Assembly: GCA_024138025.1 (NCBI GenBank) | Contig: JAMXBD010001391.1 | Location: 310,001-374,000 of the forward strand | From: Combretum micranthum | Lineage: Eukaryota; Streptophyta; Magnoliopsida; Myrtales; Combretaceae | Reading direction: 5' to 3' | Length of the DNA stretch: 64,000 nt | Position numbers and translations under genes: made by a program | Notes under the pieces: model-generated | Databases searched by the model: none | The model's input: the letters and a program-made list of their open reading frames with translations, nothing else | What the model was told of the DNA's origin: nothing | Part shown: positions 58,013-64,000 of the stretch, piece after piece | Numbering within the stretch: position 1 is the stretch's first letter | How the letters are laid out: each line of letters begins with the position of its first letter

Positions 58013-61000
58013 ACATATATACTATAGAAAAATTCCATGATTCTATCGTGTTTTTTAACAAAATCGATTTTGTCTGTTATTTATTAACAATTCAAATTTA
58101 TACCTAATGGCGATCACTTTACGAAAATATTTAATATATTATTTATTATATTTATTTTAATAGTCGAATGATTAATTGTGCCATCCCATGCCCATAGTAT
58201 ACCATAATGCCAAATCAAATAGATAGATTGAAAAACCATAAATATATACCTTCCATAAAACCTAATCGATGACGTAGGAATGGATTGGTTGTAGCATCAT
58301 ACTGAATCCATTGCTTACCCCATAACGTACGAGGAGAGAAGAGACCATATGTCTAACAATTATTCAACGTAGTGAATTATGAAAATAATAAATTAAAAGA
58401 GAATACAATAAAATAAAATAAAATAGCCTCTGCAACTATAAACAGCTAAGGTAGGAGAAAGAGACCCACAAGGATTTTTCAATTCTGATATTGTCATTTA
58501 GCATTCAGGGCGGGCAAGCAACGATGCCTAGCCTTAAAAGTGCTTTACTATGACTTATTTGCTCTCGTTTAGGTAACTCACGAGAAAAGCAGCCCGCTCA
58601 TTAATGTCCACATGCCCCACTGCATAAGTTACCAGTAAGCCCATTAGTATACACTTACCTACTTCCCACAAGTTGAATACACAAGTGGAAATTCGAACCT
58701 AATCCTGTCGTTTTCTTTCCTTTTTCTTCTTACAATTCAAACATGATGCTTTTTACTTGAAAAACTAAGAATAATTCTGTCCATTATTCAATAGCTCAAA
58801 TTTATACATAACCGTAATTAAATTACTGAAATAGTTAATATATTATTTAGTTAAATAATTAATCAAATGGTTCCATTGACAACACTGTAGAAGTTTCCAA
58901 TGTATATGTTATATAAATATATATATATAAGTGATTACGTGCAAGCCCGTCATCCAAGGTTCTTATTGATATATATATATATATATATATATACAAAAAT
59001 TGATAATTGGTGTATATATGTATATTTGTACAAAAACTGATAATGGGTGTCTTAGGTTAAGAGATTGGATTTAAAAAAGAAAAAAAAGGAAAAAAAAAAA
59101 GAATTGCATTTTTTCAAACTTGTATGCATAAAAATTTTAGAGAAAATAACTCCATAGATCCATTTTTTTTTTCATAATTATACAATCAATATTTGTATAT
59201 ATACGTAATTTTTTTTAAATTTTAACAAATACCTCGCTATCTATTAATAAAATCCACAATCGAATGATCACTCATTGGTTTCTAATCAAGTGAATTATTG
59301 TCATAAAAGATTATGAATGGGTACCCTAGCATAGGATTGGCATCTTCACTAAGGACATTACTTGGCATGTCCTTTCTAACCAATTTGTGGTCCAGGCATT
59401 AAGAAAAGTGCATACTTGTTGAGCCGCCGGACTAGAGCATTATTAAATTGGTGATGGTACAAAACTATCCAACATTGTCCTTTTAATTTGAAGGAGCCAT
59501 CAAACACAAGTAAATTTTTGGGTATGATCCCTCTAGTAATGTACCCTAGACCATATGGATTCTATATCATCTGAATATTTATTATTTTATAATACAAATC
59601 ATTTTCTTTATCAAACTTGTTATTAGATTTTTTGCTTTAATGAAAAGTATTTCTTAAATAAATTAGTTATTCCTTATGTTATTAAAGTATGTGACTTTAA
59701 TAGTAAAACCATAAAGTAAGAAATAACTTTATTGTAAATCATCCCTAGTTGTTCATTATATGGAATGCAAATGAATTAAGACTAGTATATTGACTGAATG
59801 ATGATTATGTTTTATTGATCATGGATATGAGATATTGATTCAGCCCATGGATACATGTAAGAGTACATTGTATTGGAATGACCAAATATGAGAATGTTGT
59901 ATGGATTAATGCAATAAGTTTTTCTCATTGTAGTGTTATTTTAGTCCTTTGACCTGATAACACCATGGATTCCTACATAGCACATTCCATGTTTTGATTT
60001 TGTTCTTCATTATCTTTAATCGGACAATTATAAGACTATAATTGGACATGGAATAAGTCATGTAGAGGAATGTGAGTGTTCTTGAAGGAATTTGTTCCTC
60101 TCATTAATTTGAGAGAGATCTCTTTTGGGCCTCTTGATCAGTAAGATTGAGAAATGCATGATCGTGCTCAAATGAATTGATAAGGAGTTATCAATATCAT
60201 TCGTTTAAGTAGTCATACTTTGGATTCAAGAAATATGTTATTAAACAATATAAGAGTGTATTGATCCACACATTCTATTCAATTATAAGATATCGTGTAA
60301 CAAAAGGATTAGATAACTGACTGTTAATAGGTAGAGTCGGATCACCGGTCTTCACTTAATTTGGGTAGGCATAATATCTTGCTAGAGACCAATTATGTCT
60401 TATAGACCTAAAAGGTATTTTAAAGCTACTGCCAACATCAAGTGAACCTACATGGTCACACACAAAGAATAAATCAATCGGATTATGGGTTATTTTAGAT
60501 AACCATATCAGGAATTATATAATTATATAATAAATAATTATTAAATAAAATCGATATTTTATAAGACACGTGTTGTTTTAATAGAGAAAAATCCTAATGA
60601 GATTAGAGTAGATAATCAACAGATACATCTTCTTATAAGTAGAAGGTGATAGTCACCTTTAGGATTGGCTTCACAAACTCATAATCACAATCCTGCAATC
60701 AAATAGCACTACCTAAACATTATATTTGACATCCAACCCTAAACCAAATGTAAATGAATATACCAGATCATCCCGAACATTCACGATGAGCAAGTTTGCT
60801 CTAGTACGATAACACCACAAAAGAGCCAAGACTATATAATAATATTCTAAACACTAGATTCTATGGTAATTGTGCATAATGTGTCAAGATGCCTTTTAAT
60901 GTATTTAGGGTAAATTACACTAGAAGATCCTAACATTTGGGATAAGTTCATTTAAGATCGTAATGTTTTAAGTGGTCAAAAAGAGGTCTCAACGTTTGAG

Positions 61001-61399
61001 CAAGTGATTCATTTTGGGTCTCCGTAATGGCTCCACTTAAACGTCATTTAACTCTATTAAGAAAATTCCATTGTCTGCCACAGTGTTTGACACATGGACC
61101 AAAATAATAAAATATATATATATTTTAACTATAATCCAACCCTTTCATAAATTAAACAAAGAAACCAACCCACAATTGGGAAAATGAGAAAAAAAAAACA
61201 TGAAGTCAGTAGAAAAACTCCTTATCAGCAATAGATTCTTAAAAAAATCCGATTGAAACACAATAAAACACTAAAAAGCACCCCCATTTCTCCATAAACC
61301 AAAATAGAGGAACTCTAAATCAACAATCAACGTCTATACTCTCCTCTATCTATCACAACTCGTGAAGCTCATGGAGCATAAGTATTTTCTCCCCGTTAG
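58013..61399. other. AT-rich spacer with fragments of repeats
   Basis: No gene is recognised. It contains (TA)n at 58969-58993 followed by a short near-duplication (acaaaaattgataattggtg / acaaaaactgataatgggtg). A long low-GC block at 59.6-60.85 kb resembles LTR-type filler. At 60907-61120 there is a common plant dispersed repeat (agggtaaattacacta, then gggtctccgtaatgg). Confidence 0.4.
60907..61120. repeat. agggtaaattacact-type dispersed repeat
   Basis: Begins agggtaaattacactagaag, continues through repeated words about ggtctcaacgttt and gttgaca-like sequence, and ends near acacatggaccaaaa. The opening matches a widespread class of plant non-autonomous repeats. Ends are not fixed. Confidence 0.45.
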
Positions 61400-61976
61400 T
61401 GTAAAGGGCATTTGAAATTAGGGTTTCTTGAATTGAAACTATGATCTTTTCATTTTCCGATGCAGGATGGAAAGCGTAAACACACAGGTTCAATCACAAT
61501 AGATGAACCAAGAGCTCAAGATTGCATGAAAGATGCAAGCTTTATGAGAAAACCTCTCAAAGAAATGTCATACAATGTAAAAATATCAAAGTCTGATGAA
61601 AAAGGTTGCAACTTGACTATTTATACTCTAACAAGAAACCCTAAAACCAGTTAGATACAACTCAGTAGGTTAAAAGTACGTTAGATCAAAGTTGGCAACT
61701 TAGGCTATACACACCAGCGGCCTACAAACCTACACCGGCGGTGTAGAGGCCGACATTTGAAATTTGCTCTCGAGAGATATTGTAAGCCAATGGTGTAAAC
61801 CAGCAAGGCCGGCGGCCTTCATTCCAACGTCGGCGGCATTCAAGCTGGTTTCAAGCAACCATCAAGGCTAGCCTTCAAAGGCCAGCAGCTTTCTTCTTCC
61901 CAACACTCCTTTGCTTCTTTGACTCTAATTTCTTCAAGAACAAATGAGCTACTTCCTCTACATCATTCTCTCCTAT
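61400..61976 (-). mobile_element. Probable 3' LTR region of the Gypsy element
   Basis: Lies just beyond the 3' end of the minus-strand Gypsy pol. On the minus strand TATAAATA (61618-61625) sits in an agagtataaatagtcaag context, a plausible LTR TATA box. Next to it, 61.68-61.85 kb is unusually GC-rich with ggccggcgg and cggcggca words. LTR borders were not determined. Confidence 0.45.
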
Positions 61977-64000
61977 CTACAAAGAACTCAACCCCGAGTT
62001 CTCATCTAGATACAATGGTGAATTGTCCGAGTGGAATGGAAACAAAACAGCAACATTGAAAGTCTTCGATATGCCCATGCTATCGGGAAGCCCAATGACA
62101 TATGCATAGGCATTGTAATTAATCTTCCTCAAAACTTGGTATGGACCATACTTCTTAGGTTGCAACTTGTTATATGTGCCTACAAGAAATCGCTCCTTCC
62201 TTAGAAAAACCATCACCTAGTCTCCCACTTCAAATAACTGCTTCCTCCTGTGTTTATCTGCTACTTCTTTGTATTTTGCATTTGTCTTCTCAATCTTATC
62301 AATGATCTTAGGTGTAATAGTTTGATAGTTTTCAACCATATTCTTAGGAACTTGACTGAAATCAACTCCCTTAGGTAATTTGATCAAATCCAATGCATGT
62401 TTAGGAGTGCTAGCGTAAACCACAAAAGAAGGGGATTTGCTTGTAGTTTTATGGACAAAACTGTTATAGGCAAACTCAACTTGAGCCAATGTCATATCCC
62501 ATTGTCTTGGCTTCTCTCGACATATGGTCCTTATTAAGTTACCAAGGGTTCTAATCGTCACCTCTGTCGGGCCATTTGTCTGCGGGTGAGCTGTACTGTT
62601 GTAGTTCAATGATGAATCGAACATATAGTAGAGTGTCTTCCAAAAATAACTCAAAAATTTGGTGTCCCTATCTGATGTGATAGACTTTAGAACCCCATGA
62701 AGTCGCACAATCTCTCTGAAAAACAATCTAGCAATAAATTGAGCATCAACAGTCTTCCTACATGTGATGAAGTGGGCTATCTTGGAAAACCTGTCTACAA
62801 CAATAAAAATAGAGTCAGCACCTCGTTGGGTACGAAGCAAACCTAATATAAAATCCATGGATAAGTCCTTCCAGATGTTCTTAAGTACTGGCAAGGGTGT
62901 ATATAGCCCAGTGTTCTGAGACTACCCTTTTGATGTCTGACACATATAACACCTCTGCACCCATATCCTTCCTCAACTGAGGCCAGTAATATCGATCAGC
63001 TACTGCTGCAATAGTCTTATCTCATCCTAAATGTCCAGTCAATCCTCCTCCATGTAAATCGCTAACCAGTTTCAACCTCAAAGAAGATTAAGGAATACAT
63101 AGCTGGTTTCCCTTCAGCAAATACCCATCAAAGATATGATAGTCATCGTTGGGTTCTCTATTAATGCACTTTCGCCAGATATCTCCAAAATCAGCATCAT
63201 TCTCATAGAGTTCTTTCATATGCTCAAGCGCTACAATCTCAGCACTCATCATTGCTAGAATATCTGCCCTCTTACTTAAGGCATCAACCACTCTATTATG
63301 TGTCCCATGTTTATGCATCAGTTTAAATGGAAACTTTTGCAAAAAATTAGATCCATCTAGCATGCATATCCTTACTAATCTTGGTTTGATTACTTGGTTG
63401 TTTCAAAGCCCCACAATCTGAATACAACACAAATTCCTTCCTGATCAGATAGTGTTCCCACACCTTTAGAGCTCTTACTATAGAGTAGAACTCCTTGTCA
63501 TATGTTGACCATTTCTTCCTAAAATCACACAGCTTCTCACTATAAAAAGTCACTAGTTGCTTCTCTTGAGATAACATAGCCCCTACTCCAACTCCACTGG
63601 CATCATAATCAACTTCAAACAATTTGTCAAAATCAGTAAGTGACAAAACAAGAGCACTGCACAACTTCTCCTTCGATAATGCAATGCTAAACTCAACCTC
63701 ATCTCCCCATTGAAATTTTCCTTTCTTTAGACACTCAGTTAATGGAGCAGCAATGGTACTGAAATGTCTAATGAATCATCTGTAAAAACTAGCTAAGCCT
63801 AGGAAACTCCTCAACTCAGACATTGTTGTTGGAATAGGTCATTCTCTAATGACTTTCACCTTCTCATCATCCACAGTGATCCCCTCACCATTAACCACAA
63901 ATCCTAAAAACAATAGCCTCTATGACATAAAGATGCATTTTTTAATATTAACATACAATTTATTCTCTTTTGGTACAGCTAATAAACTCTTCAAGTGATC
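61977..64000 (-). pseudogene. Ty3/Gypsy pol, minus strand, running off the window
   Basis: From the window end inwards on the minus strand. RT C-terminal part: SELRSFLGLASFYR near 63.8 kb. RNase [51 protein letters not shown] (63.35-63.66 kb), then the HNRVVDALSKR linker. Integrase: [55 protein letters not shown] (62.2-62.9 kb), with the Asp, Asp, Glu triad still readable. The C-terminal part [19 protein letters not shown] is typical of chromovirus-type integrase tails. An in-frame TAG separates the last 79 codons (near 62217), and further stops occur around 63.05-63.1 kb and 63.7-63.95 kb. The catalytic RT core and gag lie beyond 64000. It is decayed but less so than the Copia copies. Confidence 0.9.

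Noticed and set aside
61460..61654. 64-codon plus-strand frame near the Gypsy LTR
   Set aside because: It lies in the probable LTR, opposite a TATA box on the minus strand, and has no family features.

Overview
This is an AT-rich window of nuclear DNA from a flowering plant, most likely a eudicot. Plant-type LTR retrotransposons (SIRE-like Copia, other Copia, Ty3/Gypsy), a CACTA DNA transposon, microsatellites and long AT-rich introns all point that way. I saw no bacterial-type operons, no intact tRNA or rRNA genes and no CRISPR array. Only one gene looks intact: a two-coding-exon short-chain dehydrogenase/reductase (SDR) at 34198-39285. It has a TATA box and an apparent 5'UTR exon and intron upstream. 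Almost everything else is mobile DNA in various stages of decay.

Layout: 0-3.3 kb is AT-rich low-complexity sequence with small duplications. 3.3-5.9 kb is a four-copy tandem array with a unit of about 615 bp and an inner array of about 110 bp. 6.5-8.1 kb is a diverged direct duplication of about 0.89 kb. 9.2-9.6 kb holds a MITE-like inverted-repeat element. 9.6-19.7 kb reads as one SIRE-like Copia element (partial LTR, primer-binding site, gag, 3' LTR). Its gag is split by a 6.2-kb insertion flanked by a 5-bp duplication, ATGGC. 20.7-22.6 kb is a probable SIRE solo LTR. 22.8-26.7 kb is a decayed forward Copia gag-pol. 27-33.6 kb holds LTR-like, tRNA-like and dispersed repeats. 33.6-39.3 kb is the SDR gene.

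40877-50510 is the most interesting part. Its ends are CACTA-type (CACTACA...TGTAGTG) with an identical 3-bp flank (ATT) on both sides and characteristic subterminal repeats. Inside are exon-intron fragments of at least three unrelated host genes: plastid enoyl-ACP reductase, an IST1-like ESCRT protein and a spastin-like AAA ATPase. All are in the plus orientation. This is best explained as a gene-capturing (Pack-type) CACTA transposon.

After it come AT-rich spacer with a possible plastid-derived piece (51.2-51.6 kb), a reverse-strand Copia (53.3-57.3 kb), a CGGTT-rich dispersed repeat (57.4-58.0 kb), sparse spacer, and a reverse-strand Ty3/Gypsy element (61.4 kb to the window end).

Family calls come from reading translated motifs by eye. 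No database search was run, so lineage names and exon borders are inferences of varying strength, as noted in each entry.
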